Shown here in pieces: positions 10,037-20,236 of a DNA stretch of 64,000 bases (the stretch's first letter is position 1; each line of letters begins with the position of its first letter). The notes beneath the pieces were generated by a model that made no database searches, was not told the origin of the DNA, and saw only the letters and a list, made by a program, of their open reading frames with translations. The position numbers and the translations under genes were made by a program. Origin of the DNA: Cyprinodon diabolis. Taxonomy: Eukaryota > Chordata > Actinopteri > Cyprinodontiformes > Cyprinodontidae. Location: positions 37,012,817-37,076,816 of the forward strand of contig CM060082.1 of assembly GCA_030533445.1 (NCBI GenBank), in the 5' to 3' direction.

Positions 10037-12022
10037 TTATATGGACAAGGCCTTGTATTGCTTGGAAACATGCAATGGTAACCGATGAATGGGTCGTTTA
10101 GTTCCATCGTTGGCCTGTAATATCTGAACCTGTCTAAGGGTTTGGTTTGGCTTGAAATGTACTGGGATCTTGTGTTTGGAGAAAATCCTCTTGAGCTTTT
10201 CAGACACTCCAGCAACATAAGGTATTGTGATGTTTTTGCGTTTAATTTTCCCATCGCTGTCTTCTGTTGCGTGTCTTTTGGATTTCCTTGCTGATTTGAT
10301 AAAAGCCCAGTTTGGAAATCCACAGTTTCGGAGAGCATCTTTGATGTGTTTCTGTTCTTTTTGCTTCCCATCTGTTTTAGTAGGGACATGTTCTGCCCCG
10401 TGTTGTAAGGTTCTGATGACTGAGAGTTTGTGTTCCAGTGGGTGGTGTGAGTCAAAAAGCAGATACTGGTCTGTGTGAGTAGGTTTCCTGTACACTTCAA
10501 TGTTTAGGCTTCCCTCTCCTTCCATGCTCACTAGGCAGTCCAGAAAGGGTAGTTTGTTGTCCTTGGCGTCCTCTCTGGTGAATTTGATGTTACGGTCAAC
10601 AGAGTTGATGTGTTTGGTGAAAGCTTCCACTTCCTCTAGCTGGATTTTGACAAAAGTGTCATCCACGTATCTAAACCAGTGGCTTGGTGGTATTCCATTG
10701 AAAGTGTCTAAAGCTCTCTTTTCCATTTCTTCCATGTAAAGATTGGCTACAATTGGTGATACTGGAGATCCCATTGCGCAGCCATGCTTCTGTCTGTAAA
10801 AATTACCTCTGAATTTGAAAAAGGTTGTGGAAAGACAAAGGCCCAGTAGTGTGCAGATCTGGTCCGGAGTGAAATTAGTCCTGTTGTTTAAATCACTATC
10901 TTGTTCAAGATGTGTCCTGACTGTTTCCACTGCCTCTGTTATAGGTATGCATGTGAAAAGTGAAGTAACATCAAACGATACCAGGGTTTCTCCTGGTGCC
11001 ATCCTTAAATGTTTGGCTTTGTTGGCAAAGTCTTTGGAGTTTTCTATGTGATGTGGTGTGTTCCCCACCAAGGGAGCTAAGATATTAGTAAGCTGTTTAG
11101 CAATGTTGTATGTTACTGAGTTAATGCTGCTGACAATGGGCCTGAGTGGTGCCCCTTCTTTGTGAATTTTTGGAAGTCCATATAAGCATGGAATTTCCTC
11201 CCCTGGATATAATCTGAAATAGGCTGTGCGGTTAATTACCTTGTCTTTTTCAAGTTGTTTGAGATAGTCTATTATTTTCTTTTTGTAGCCGCTGGTTGGA
11301 TCTCTTTTCAAGGATTCATACGTATTAGTGTCCTTCAGTAGAGTGATAATTTTGTTTTGGTAGTCTGAGGTGTTGAGGACTACGGTGCATCTTCCTTTGT
11401 CTGCTGGTAATATGGTGATGCTTTGGTCCTGGCTCAGGGATGTTATGGCTTTCATTTCCTGGGGTGTGAGGTTGGAAGGAGGTGGTTTGGCGCTGGACAG
11501 GCTGGCTGTTACCTTCATTCTGAGTTGCTCTGCCTCCGTTTCAGCCAGGTTGTTGTTCCTGATGGCCGATTCAGTGGCCATGATCAGTTCCACAATGGGT
11601 ACTTCTTGTGGAGCAATGGCAAAAATCAAGCCTTTACTCAGTACATCCATCTCTGGTTTTGTCAGTGGTCTGCTAGATAGGTTTTTGACCCACTTGTCTT
11701 CAACCTTGATGTTGATGTTACCCTCCTGAGTCATGTTGCTCTCTTGTTTAAATGCTGCTTTCTGTTGTAATCTTTCGAATTTGGCTTTTTGTCTTTCTTT
11801 TGTTTTATGATGTTGTGAAAGCTTGACTTTATTGACCAACCTGGCAACTTCTTCAAACAAGGTTTCGGGGAGAAGTTTGGATAGCTTCTGCCTTGTCTGA
11901 TCTATTTTGTGCGAGATAGCTTCAATTGTGAAGTGAGTCTGTCTAATCCTCTCACTAAGCAGCTTTTTGTGCGCATTCCTAAGAATCTCTTCTGCCCTGT
12001 GCAGAAGAGATTTTGTTTTGTT
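10037..12022 (-). CDS. Penelope-like reverse transcriptase (EN domain missing)
   Basis: RNA-dependent DNA polymerase of a Penelope-like element. The frame is open from 12022 to the stop at 10037 (about 660 codons). I see no convincing ATG near its 5' end, so the start is unknown and may have been lost. RT motifs are in order: LVSFDVTSLFTCIP (catalytic Asp), GCAMGSPVSPIVANLYMEEM, FRYVDDTFVK (YVDD catalytic pair), then KLPFLDCLVSMEG and VYRKPTHTDQYL, which are hallmark Penelope blocks. The thumb-side IPYVAGVSEKLKRIFSKH and FKPNQTLRQ follow. About 30 unrelated residues and a stop come next instead of a GIY-YIG domain. The catalytic RT residues look intact, but target cleavage would need another source. 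It lies in the exon 7/8 intron of serpin copy A, in the same orientation as that gene. Confidence 0.85.
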   Translation of the reverse strand, partial: NKTKSLLHRAEEILRNAHKKLLSERIRQTHFTIEAISHKIDQTRQKLSKLLPETLFEEVARLVNKVKLSQHHKTKERQKAKFERLQQKAAFKQESNMTQEGNINIKVEDKWVKNLSSRPLTKPEMDVLSKGLIFAIAPQEVPIVELIMATESAIRNNNLAETEAEQLRMKVTASLSSAKPPPSNLTPQEMKAITSLSQDQSITILPADKGRCTVVLNTSDYQNKIITLLKDTNTYESLKRDPTSGYKKKIIDYLKQLEKDKVINRTAYFRLYPGEEIPCLYGLPKIHKEGAPLRPIVSSINSVTYNIAKQLTNILAPLVGNTPHHIENSKDFANKAKHLRMAPGETLVSFDVTSLFTCIPITEAVETVRTHLEQDSDLNNRTNFTPDQICTLLGLCLSTTFFKFRGNFYRQKHGCAMGSPVSPIVANLYMEEMEKRALDTFNGIPPSHWFRYVDDTFVKIQLEEVEAFTKHINSVDRNIKFTREDAKDNKLPFLDCLVSMEGEGSLNIEVYRKPTHTDQYLLFDSHHPLEHKLSVIRTLQHGAEHVPTKTDGKQKEQKHIKDALRNCGFPNWAFIKSARKSKRHATEDSDGKIKRKNITIPYVAGVSEKLKRIFSKHKIPVHFKPNQTLRQVQILQANDGTKRPIHRLPLHVSKQYKALSI

Positions 12023-12045
12023 TTATTAAATAAAACAAAACAAAA
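11984..12045. repeat. Two adjacent perfect hairpins at the Penelope 5' side
   Basis: A 12-bp stem (11984-11995 with 12001-12012, 5-nt loop) abuts a 17-bp stem (12011-12027 with 12029-12045, 1-nt spacer) made of TTTTG repeats. The open RT frame ends inside the second stem, suggesting a fold-back or template-switch junction. Confidence 0.8.
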
Positions 12046-12580
12046 GTGGAGCTGTGGCTCGCGGATACTGCAGGCGGAGGGGGCGGGGCACCGCCCAATC
12101 TCAGACACTCTAGGGAGGAAACATAGGTATGTGACCACGATAAACTGATATATGATTATCTGGGTTGGTCACTTACCTGGTTTAACAGTCCGGACCATGA
12201 GTGTCCCCAGTGCTGCAGTCCCAGAGGTCATGCTGGAAGCCGGTCCTGGTCAGGGGTCCAGAACAGACAGGAACAGACAGAAACAGGCAGGATCCAGATC
12301 AGGCAGGAACAGGTGGCAGGATCCAGACTTCCAGGCATCCACAGGCTTCCAGGAGGGTTCAGAGTCTGACTGGGACCAGAAGCATGACAAGGTGGTCACG
12401 CACAGGAGCAGACAGGATCAGGTGAAGATGAGCAGGCACAGTGGAAGAGGGTAGCCGAGACAGGACGTAGGAACCGGAACTTGAAGCAGGACTTTAAACT
12501 GGTCTCCTCCTGGAACCAGGCTTACTTAGATAATAACTGAACCTCCCCCCATAATGAGCCAAAAACCCAGAGGACTCCGC

Positions 12581-12620
12581 GGGGTGGGGGGGTGGGGGTG
12601 GGTGGGGGGGGTGGGGGGGG
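12581..12620 (+). repeat. G-rich tract with quadruplex potential
   Basis: Forty bases containing only G and T, with runs of four to eight G separated by single T. This satisfies the usual G-quadruplex pattern on the plus strand. It lies within the solo LTR. Confidence 0.8.
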
Positions 12621-12867
12621 AACAGTGGACAATCAGGAGACAAGACAAACCCTCTCTCCACTGGCAGCCAGGATCCAGGACATGAACCAAATAAAACTGA
12701 ACAGAAAGACAAGCAATGATCTGGCACTGAATGCTCAGGTTGAACTGAATATTAACTAGAGGAAACAGGTGAGAGGAATAAATTATAATGAGGCAGGGAG
12801 GGAAAAACGACAGGTGAAAGGAATGACTAATTAAGGGAGAGCAAACAGGCCAGATCATGACACCTTT

Positions 12868-14125
12868 TTATTTAAGTCACCTTTATGTAGAACGTCTCTC
12901 TATCTACTTGCATTGAGAGGGATTTATACGTTCAGTTTGTAATAAACCATTTTATTATGAAGCAAATTCAGTGAAAGCTGCCAAAGAAGTTGTTAGGTCA
13001 GGTTTTCAATGATTAAAAAAATATATATATATTAATTTCTATTAAAAAAAGGTGGATTGAATTGAAGCCATAGCAATAACATTCACATAAACAAAATATG
13101 AATATCCTTAGATGTGGCTCTGTTGAGGTTCCGAAGCTCTTCAATAAACATGTGCCAAGAGTTTCATTTCCCCAAACCTCATCTAAATATTAACTGCTCA
13201 CTCGGGCCAACTAGTGGTAAGAACATTTCTATCAAGTCTACATTTCTTAATTATGTAAAAATGATGAAAATGAATTATCTATGCACGGTAAGATATGGTT
13301 GCTAGCATCCTGCATTTGTAGTCTAAAGCTGGGCGTACATTGTACGATTTTTTCTGCCCTTTTTTGGGGCTGATTCTCCAGTCGTGCAAGAATTTTTTGA
13401 TAGGCCTAACTTTCAGCCTGATCCTGTGTCCTGTACTGTATAGGGGATAACGAGGGGCAATCAGCATCTCATGACCACCTCCTGATCAGAAATCGTGAGT
13501 TGGGAGACAATCAACCATTTTTCAAATTCAGTCAGCCGTTGTGGGCAAATTGCTCAGTGCGCAAACAAGGATTCCTCTTCTTCCTCTCAGATGAAAAATA
13601 GACAAATCTGTAAAATTGACAGACTGTAGTAGCCACGTTTGCTCAGCCATGTCTTTGTCCAAATATGTTGTCGCCTTTTCGTTTTAGTGCTTTCAGCTCC
13701 CAAAATTGCCAAGGAGCACGTTTCTCTCTAGTGAGCTTAATATTCCTCTTCTGCTCGTTTGGCTACCAGATAGACGAGTCCGAGTAGCGCCATCTCACTG
13801 TGGAGTTTAGTCTTTGTGGTTTTTAGACATACAGTGTGAGCAAGTAGATCGCATCAGAGCGTCGGCCCGCACACTGTGAGAACATACATCATGAGCTGTG
13901 AACTTTTAAACCCTGCAGTTTCGTCATACAGAGTGAGCTGTAGCTGTGTGCAACTATTGAAAATATCGTACAGTAAATGCACTGTATATTCTTAAGTGAA
14001 TATAATTGTAATGAAAAGAAAAGATGCACTTGCCTAAAGTAGTTTTGTAACTGGGTCTCATTTTGATAAACACATTAATGGAAGAAATCTGACCAAAAGT
14101 GCCCTTGATTAATAATAATAATTAT
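12868..14125. other. Unassigned intronic DNA with a possible MITE
   Basis: No exon supported. The stretch beginning AGCTGGGCGTACATTGTACG (13328) looks like the start of a fish MITE, but I cannot find its matching inverted end. The GC content rises at 13560-13900. Confidence 0.4.
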
Positions 14126-14244
14126 TAAATTTTATTGATCTCACATTGGAAAAATGTACCTCTGTGTTACCCAGAGTGGCAGACTCTGGGAGTGAGCCTC
14201 AGGATTTTAAGCCCTATACACTAACCACTAGGCCACCACTCCCC
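14126..14244 (-). mobile_element. tRNA-derived SINE, copy 1
   Basis: Minus strand reads GGGGAGTGGTGGCCTAGTGG, with A-box-like TGGCCTAGTGGTTAG, and ends in GAGATCAATAAAATTTAAT. The same unit recurs at 19900-20092, 28293-28527 and 32955-33150. This copy is shortened internally. Confidence 0.75.
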
Positions 14245-15157
14245 TTGAACATAAGAAAACCTCCTGTTCTTGACATCTCCATTTTTCAAATACAAAAGTT
14301 CTAGTTTACAGCCAAACAGACTAAAAAAACAACAACAAAAAGCCTCCAACTGACAAAAAACTGTAGTAATCTTTACACGACAATTTGCCACAATCAGTCA
14401 ATATTGAGGTAGAAGCTTTTTAAACGGAGCTTCAAACATGTTTCATTTAGACACACCATAGGCCAGCAGCATGTGACATGCCAGACACACAAGCCTAAAC
14501 ACAGTCTGGACACCATTGCATATGTCTGTGCTACATGCATTAAGGAGGTACTGTGCATTACTATTTTATGCACCATTAGGAAAAGTGATATCTGATAAGA
14601 ATGATAGTAGGTTTTTCACTTAATGACTCACTTAATGATTCTCAAACTGATTAGTTCAAGATGTAGATATTAGGGCTAACTGTGTAACTGTTAGCCATGA
14701 GGGGCACTATACCTGTAACTTCCATTTTAAGTTCAGCTGACAGCAACTCGAGATACTGATATGGAAAAGGGAAACAAATAAACGCAAAGCTCTGCACTGT
14801 GTTCCATCTGACTTCCAGCATAAAGTAACTTTGGTAATTTTAAGATACTGGGCATAAAGTGATTAGATCATCTTGAAAAATGCATTTAAAAATCAATTAA
14901 CTATGCTGAATAAAGCAACTTTACACTAAAATGTGACGCAGCAGGAATACAAACATCAAGCACCATGTGCAGGTGATGGTGCTGAATCTCTGTATAAGGA
15001 TAGAGACACAGTGGCAGCTGTCTTATCTGCTTTCATTTCAAAGCTCCATTTTAGTTAATCCAACAAGGGTTGTAAGCTCTGCCCACCGATGAATATTAAT
15101 ATTCAAATGTCTCACTATAAATATTGAGTTTCATCAATCTGTTAGACTGAGTCTTAC
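14245..15157. other. Intronic DNA upstream of copy A exon 8, nothing recognised
   Basis: No exon, element terminus or long frame stands out between the SINE and copy A exon 7. Confidence 0.45.
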
Positions 15158-15427
15158 CTTCTCCAGACCTGTTGTATCATCTTCTATTTCATCAGGCAAA
15201 AAAAATAGCATGCTCATCTCCTTCCCTTTGTAAGGCTTCTCTAGGATCTGTAGATGGTTTCAGACAATAAAGAAATATACATACTAGGATTACAGCCAGG
15301 CTTTAACTCACAGTAATCAATTTAAAACTGATTTAACGTGCTGAATTACCTGACATCTACCTTCAGGAATGGAGGTGATTGGAAGATAATGATCCTTCCA
15401 CATCATCTGTACAGGTTTTGTTTCAGT
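15158..15427 (-). CDS. Serpin copy A exons 6 and 7
   Basis: Exon 6 is 15350-15427 (acceptor CTTTAG|ACTGAA, donor TGTCAG|GTAATT; TETKPVQMMWKDHYLPIT). Exon 7 is 15158-15247 (acceptor CTACAG|ATCCTA, donor GAGAAG|GTAAGA; ILEKPYKGKEMSMLFFLP, DEIEDDTTGLEK). They encode the sheet C and sheet B segment around the conserved E.PY.G.ELSM motif. Only 102 bp separate them. These are the most upstream exons of copy A that I can find. Confidence 0.88.
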
Positions 15428-15714
15428 CTAAAGAAAAACATGAACAGCAAAATAAATGCAGTGTAATAATGTTTTATTGAGTAACAGAGAAACATCCCAA
15501 ACACTGTCTTTATAAAGCTCTCAGAAAACATAAAAAACATTAAAGAAGAACTATGCACTCATGTTAATGTTTGAAACATGGCTCCTATTTCAAGAAATAA
15601 GGTATAAAGTTTGAATTTTCTGGATTTCCTGGCTTACATGGCCTCAACTCAGTAACATGAAAGCAGTTTAGCAGCTAGCCTCGTCCAAATCCATCTATAA
15701 TAATCAAGTTTCTC
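15428..15714. other. Region where copy A exons 2-5 would be expected; none seen
   Basis: Minus-strand reading shows no [16 protein letters not shown] or [12 protein letters not shown] coding block here or onward to 23460. Unassigned otherwise. Confidence 0.55.
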
Positions 15715-16330
15715 AATCCTCGTGGGGACACTCCATTGGCTTCCATTGACTTCTAACCCATTTCTACAGCCTAGCCCTGACCCTTACCCTGCACCTAACC
15801 ATTACAGGCTCGTACCTAAACCTGACCCCAACCTAAACTAAATTCACGCCTTAGGCCTAAACCTAAAATTGATAAAATTTTTTTGATCTCAGAGTGGAGA
15901 AATGTTGTCATTACATCAGCTCAAATAGTCAAAGAAGAAAAGTGTGCCAAAACGAAGAAAAAGTGTCCATATATGACAGCTTTTTTATAGTAGGATAAAA
16001 ATAAAAATAAAAACAACCTAACCCTAAAAAAAAAAATGTACCAATAGGGACCAGACATCGGTCACCACAAGGAGCAGTTGGTCTCTACAGTCTGCTATTA
16101 CTCCAGAAAATGGTCCCCACAATGTGTAAAACACAAACACCCCACAAATTCTCAGCTTGCTCTATGTAGTGAAGATCATGTGTCGAGTCCTATTGACTTC
16201 CATTCATTTTCAACACTTTCTATGTTTACCTTAATGTTGACAATAACTCTTAACCTAACCATTACCTGTGTATACCCAACCTTAACCCAATTCACACCTA
16301 AGTAGCTTGAGAGGACTTGCTAAAAAGCAC
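15715..16330. repeat. Dispersed teleost repeat, GTGGGGAC/CTTAACCTAACC type, two units
   Basis: Two related stretches (about 15715-15880 and 16170-16310) share ATTGACTTCCAT, then CTAACCATTAC and TTCACGCC/TTCACACC. In between lie GGGACCAGA and GGTCCCCACAA words. This is a common fish repeat of uncertain class. The CCTAACC words resemble telomeric repeat but are not an array. Confidence 0.5.
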
Positions 16331-17940
16331 TAAAATGTCCTAATTTCAAACACTGAAACTGGTCCTCACTCTTATTCTAAAACAGGAGCAAACACGCACA
16401 ATTAAATAACTATTATAATGATAAGCACTAACTAACCCAAATGAATAAGTAAATAACTACTCATAAATACTATACCAAGTTTCTGAAATTCATAAATTTT
16501 ACCTATTTTGCAGTCACCATAACAACCTCCAACTTAGTAAATGTAAATGCCTTACATATCACACTTTCAACAGCTTCTCAAAATAGTATACATAGTAAAT
16601 AGTAAACTATAGTAGTATACTACTTTTCTGCAGCCCTGACTATTGTTGTTATTTGATTCTGTTTTCATTGTTGTCTTAGCCAAACTATTTATTACTTTCA
16701 TCATGAATAATACAAAGTATTCTCTATTTACTATAAGTGAAAGTTAAACTATGTCACTGATGGTTTGCAGTTCTCCAAATGATTTTTTTCTCACAACTTT
16801 AGTGTGATATGTATGTTTTAATTTTGGGGTTCCCCCTGCTCTTGACTTAACAGCCTTGATAGTCAGCAATATGTTCTCCACAGATAAATTGAATGTCAGT
16901 GCCTCTTTTGCATTTTCTATATTCATGATCACTAATAAACCTTTCATGTTGTTGTTTCACTGTGCATAATGCAGCCATATGACCATATTCTGGATATTTT
17001 AAACATCTCACAGTTGAAGGAATCATCAGAATCAGGTTTGCTGAACCTCAGAAACATCCAAAACAGGCAGAGCAGGGTGCCTTGAGGACCAGGATTGAAA
17101 AACACTGCACTAGAATAAAGTTATCTTTTCTTTACGTTGAAACAGCGTCTCCCTTCTTCATAATTGAACATTTTAATGACCCATGCTACCAGCCTTCCCA
17201 GTTGCCTAAACTAGTCATCCGCTGATTCAATCCCAAACTGCCTCCTTAAGGTTATTATGAGTTCTCATGCCTGTATTCATGAACATTCATAACACTGCTT
17301 TCACCAAGCCTTTTTAAACACTCCTTTGTCTTTTTGAATTCTTAGAGGTCTTCATGCTACATCTCATTGGACTTAGAAGGAAAGGTACACCCTAATAGAG
17401 AAGTTAGAAGAAAACCCCTTAGAAAGACACATAAAACAACCTCAAAAGAAAAATACATTTTGGACATGTAATTTGTACACAGGAAAGCATTATGCATTGT
17501 GTGCATAAAGTGCAGCTAACGTCAGTTCATTGTGTAGCACTAATGGTCTCAGATCAAAGCACTTAGAGTAAGTCTCATTCAGTGGTCTTAAAGTATGACT
17601 CCCTGAGTGCTTAAGTAACAACAATGTAACATTCCAAGGAAAAACAGTGAGTCATTTTAAAAGCAGCAGCTCTATTATGATTCCTTTTTTAATGTTGGTG
17701 CTGGGAAGTGCAAATAAGTTAAAAATGATGCCCTGATGCTTCTTTTTAGTTACTGACTTAGACTTTGAGACTTAGACGTTGACAAATTTTATTGTAATTT
17801 TTTTGTACACACAGCGTGTATACCAAACAAAATTTCGTTCAGTATAGTTCTCAACACATTTTATATGTTTTTAAAATGAAGCACTGATAAGATGTACCCT
17901 GGGGATCAAGATGTAAACATAAGACTCTTTATTGTGCTTC
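16331..17940. other. Unassigned DNA between repeats
   Basis: No supported gene. A 67-codon minus frame (16744-16947) has no recognisable similarity. Sequence is AT-rich throughout. Confidence 0.45.
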
Positions 17941-17944
17941 TATA

Positions 17945-18960
17945 GAAGGTCGGGAGGATGGGTGGGGGCAGGTGGGCTCTCCAACTCAGGAAGCACATAT
18001 GTTTTTGTGCCCTTCTGACCTATGAGGTGGTGTTTACAGTCCAGGTGAGGTTGTCTGTGATATGTAGCCCCAGGAATTTGGTGCTGCTGACCACCTCCAC
18101 ACCTGAGCTATTCATGAGCAGGGGAGCGTGGTTAGGCCGATTCTTCCTGATCAGATCAGGTTGTTATCTTTACATCAGTCCACCAGCTGCTCCACCTCCT
18201 TTCTGTAGTCCTGGTCATTGTCGTCTCTGATGAGGCCCAACACTGTGGTGTCGTCTGCAAACTTCACAATGTGATTGGTGGTGAACCTGGGGATGCAGTC
18301 GTGTGTCATCAGGGTGAACAGCAGGGGCTTAGGACGCAGCCCTTAGGGGAGCCTGTGCTTAGGGTGATGACATCAGAGGTGCTCTGTCCAACCCAGACTG
18401 ACTGAGGTCTGTTTGTGAGGAAGTCTAGCAGCCAATCCCAAAGGGGTGTATTGAAGCTCAGCTGTTCCAGTTTGCCTGTAAGATGCTGTGAAGTCCAGGA
18501 ACAGCATCCACACGTGGGTGTTCTTTCTACTCCAGGTGTGCCAGGCTAAAGTGAAGAGCAGAGGAGATGGCGTCCTCAGTGGAGCGGTTCCATCGGTAGG
18601 CAAACTGGAACGGGTCCACTGTTGGGGGGGACACTGGAGACGATGTGTTCCTTAACCAGCCTTTCAAAGCACTTCATCATGATAGGAGTCAGTGTGACAG
18701 GCTGATAGTCATTGAGTGAGATGACCTAAGGCTTCTTTGGGACCGGAAGGATGGTGGCAGACTTGAGGCATGCTGGCACTATGGATTGATCCAGCAAGGT
18801 GTTGAAATGTCTATGAGGACACCAGCCGGCTGATCTGCACACTCCTTGTACACCTGCCCAGGTATGTTATAGGGGCCTGGGGCCTTTATTGGGTTGATTT
18901 TCCTCAGAGTTTTCCTCACTTGAAATTTGTCAAGGTTAAGTGTCTCCTGGATTCCTCTAG
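17945..18960 (-). pseudogene. Decayed CR1/L2/Rex-type LINE reverse transcriptase
   Basis: On the minus strand, RT fragments can be followed through several frame changes: near 18850 GQVYKECADQPAGVL, near 18500 FLDFTAS (motif A), near 18330 [10 protein letters not shown], and near 18260 VKFADDTTVLGLI (FADD catalytic box), then YRKEVEQLVD and a SSTKFLGLHI-like block. Order and motifs match jockey-superfamily LINEs (CR1/L2/Rex). Stops and frameshifts are numerous and the endonuclease part is absent, so it is a 5'-truncated dead copy. Confidence 0.8.
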
Positions 18961-19895
18961 CCCTCTATCCAAGGCAAACATCAAGATTTATTCTGCTACA
19001 TCCGCTTTTCCTTCTAAATCTGCTAATACAATGTTAGTTAACTATTATTCTAAACCATAATTGATTCAGTGTTCCAATTTAAAAGAAAGTTGTTTCTGAG
19101 AAGAAAAGGTCTGTGTAGAAATGCTTCATTAGTCAGAAGTGAAAAAAAACAGAGCGCCGAAAACCTGAACACGGGTGGCGAAGGTCTGGACACGAGGTTT
19201 AGTATAACATCAATAAAGTGAGACTTCACAGATATAACTTGCAACCAAAAAATGCAAACGTATCTTTCTTCACTGAGATAGTTAACAAAAACTTTATTAA
19301 TGCTTGTGTCCTTATTGCTATGGTTAACAACTTGTTGAACAGTACAAAAGTTATCTTCTGCTAGAGCTGATATTTACCAAACTTCCCAATTTCATCATAT
19401 ATGCTACTAAAATGCAGATGAAAGTTTACCAATAAGCTCTTTTTCCTGCTGTCTCCTTTATATTTTATAATATTTTCATTGTCTGTAGAGTAGCTAAAAA
19501 GCTCCTTTAGGAAAATACTTTTACACCCTGCTTGTAAAAAGGAGCACTACCGCAGGTAATTTATCCCTGCTGCAACCAGACAATCCGAGACTACAACAGT
19601 AATAAATTGTGCAATGTATAATGTGCAGTTACTATTGGATACCCTTTGCAATAACCTGTTTCTCTATATCTGACACCCAGTGCAATAACTTTATATATAT
19701 ATAAATATAAATATCCATCTACCGTATATAAATACCCATGTAAACATCCTGTGCAATAACCCTGTATAATGATCCCAATATATAAAAAAAAATGAATAAA
19801 ACTTTAAAAAACGCTGTCACTGTATAGACTCTATATAACCATGCACCTTTTTCTTCCTTTGGCACATTCTTCTACTTTGACTATTTGAGCTGATG
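18961..19895. other. Unassigned AT-rich DNA
   Basis: No exon or element terminus supported. TATATAAATA-rich words occur near 19690-19730. Confidence 0.4.
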
Positions 19896-19899
19896 TAAC

Positions 19900-20092
19900 A
19901 TTTAATTTCTCCTCTGCATTTGACCCATCCCCTTGGGGAGCAGTGGGCTGCCACTGTGAGGCGTCCAGGGAGCAGTGTGGGGTTAAGGGTCTTGCTCAGG
20001 GACCCATAATTGCAGTCAGTGGGAGTGGGGCTTGAACTCAAAACCTCCGGCAACCAAGCACAATGCTCTAACCATTAGGCCACCACTCCCCC
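19900..20092 (-). mobile_element. tRNA-derived SINE, copy 2
   Basis: Minus strand begins GGGGGAGTGGTGGCCTAATG (A box) with GAGTTCAAGCCCCACTCCC (B box). It has the body words TGGGTCCCTGAGCAAGACCC and CCACACTGCTCCC, and an AAGGGGATGGGTCAAATGCA tail region. This is the best-preserved head in the window, together with 32955-33150. Confidence 0.85.
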
Positions 20093-20236
20093 AGGTGAAG
20101 CCTTTCGAGCAAATTTTGCATAGCTGTAAATGATCAAGAAAATTTGCTTGGCTTTGTGACCAAGCATGGTTTTATACATATAGATTTTTTTTACTAGTAC
20201 CAATCCTATGCATTGTAAAAATAAAACTCCATAGAG

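Larger units (their letters stand above)
9920..12170 (-). mobile_element. Penelope-like retroelement, endonuclease-deleted
   Basis: Contains one long RT frame (10037-12022), a 3' terminal segment shared with 8707-8880, and a compound hairpin at its 5' side (11984-12045). Boundaries are approximate because they are inferred from where the host LTR resumes. The GIY-YIG endonuclease that normally follows the RT in canonical Penelope elements is absent: the frame runs from the C-terminal TLRQ block straight into terminal repeat sequence. Confidence 0.75.
9837..12862 (-). mobile_element. Solo LTR (Ty3-like) split by a Penelope insertion
   Basis: On the minus strand the unit begins TGTCATGATCTGGCCTG and ends ATAAACGTTTGAACTTTCC...TTCCTGACA, giving TG...CA termini and an AATAAA near the 3' end as expected for an LTR. 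It is flanked by an exact 5-bp duplication, CCTTT, at 9832-9836 and 12863-12867. No internal retroviral-type coding region belongs to it, so it is a solo LTR. A Penelope-like element occupies roughly 9920-12170 inside it and is therefore the younger insertion. Related LTR starts occur at 38205 and 47817. Confidence 0.75.
3057..15427 (-). pseudogene. Clade B serpin copy A, 5'-truncated (last four coding exons only)
   Basis: Four minus-strand exons with AG/GT borders match the 3' half of an ov-serpin (leukocyte elastase inhibitor-like) gene. They are 15350-15427 (26 codons, TETKPVQMMWKD...), 15158-15247 (30 codons, ILEKPYKGKEMSMLFFLP), 9435-9615 (181 bp, [15 protein letters not shown]...KLPRF-type block) and 3057-3280 (reactive loop, FLFFIRHNP, stop). 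Lengths of 78, 90, 181 and 224 bp and all phases agree with copies B and C. Scanning 15428-23460 on the minus strand, I find none of the four upstream coding exons, so helices A-F and the start are missing. The hinge is also abnormal: P10-P9 are Ile-Val, where inhibitory serpins carry small residues. The gene faces away from copy B. Introns of 5.5-6.1 kb carry a solo LTR with a Penelope element (exon 7/8 intron) and MITEs (exon 8/9 intron). It is most likely a decayed half gene, although a mis-assembly that removed the 5' half is possible. Confidence 0.85.

Noticed and set aside
10227..11729. Several plus-strand open frames of 78-119 codons
   Set aside because: All lie opposite the Penelope RT gene and have no domain similarity.
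15715..16330. CCTAACC words as interstitial telomeric repeat
   Set aside because: Scattered single units within a dispersed repeat, not a tandem TTAGGG array.
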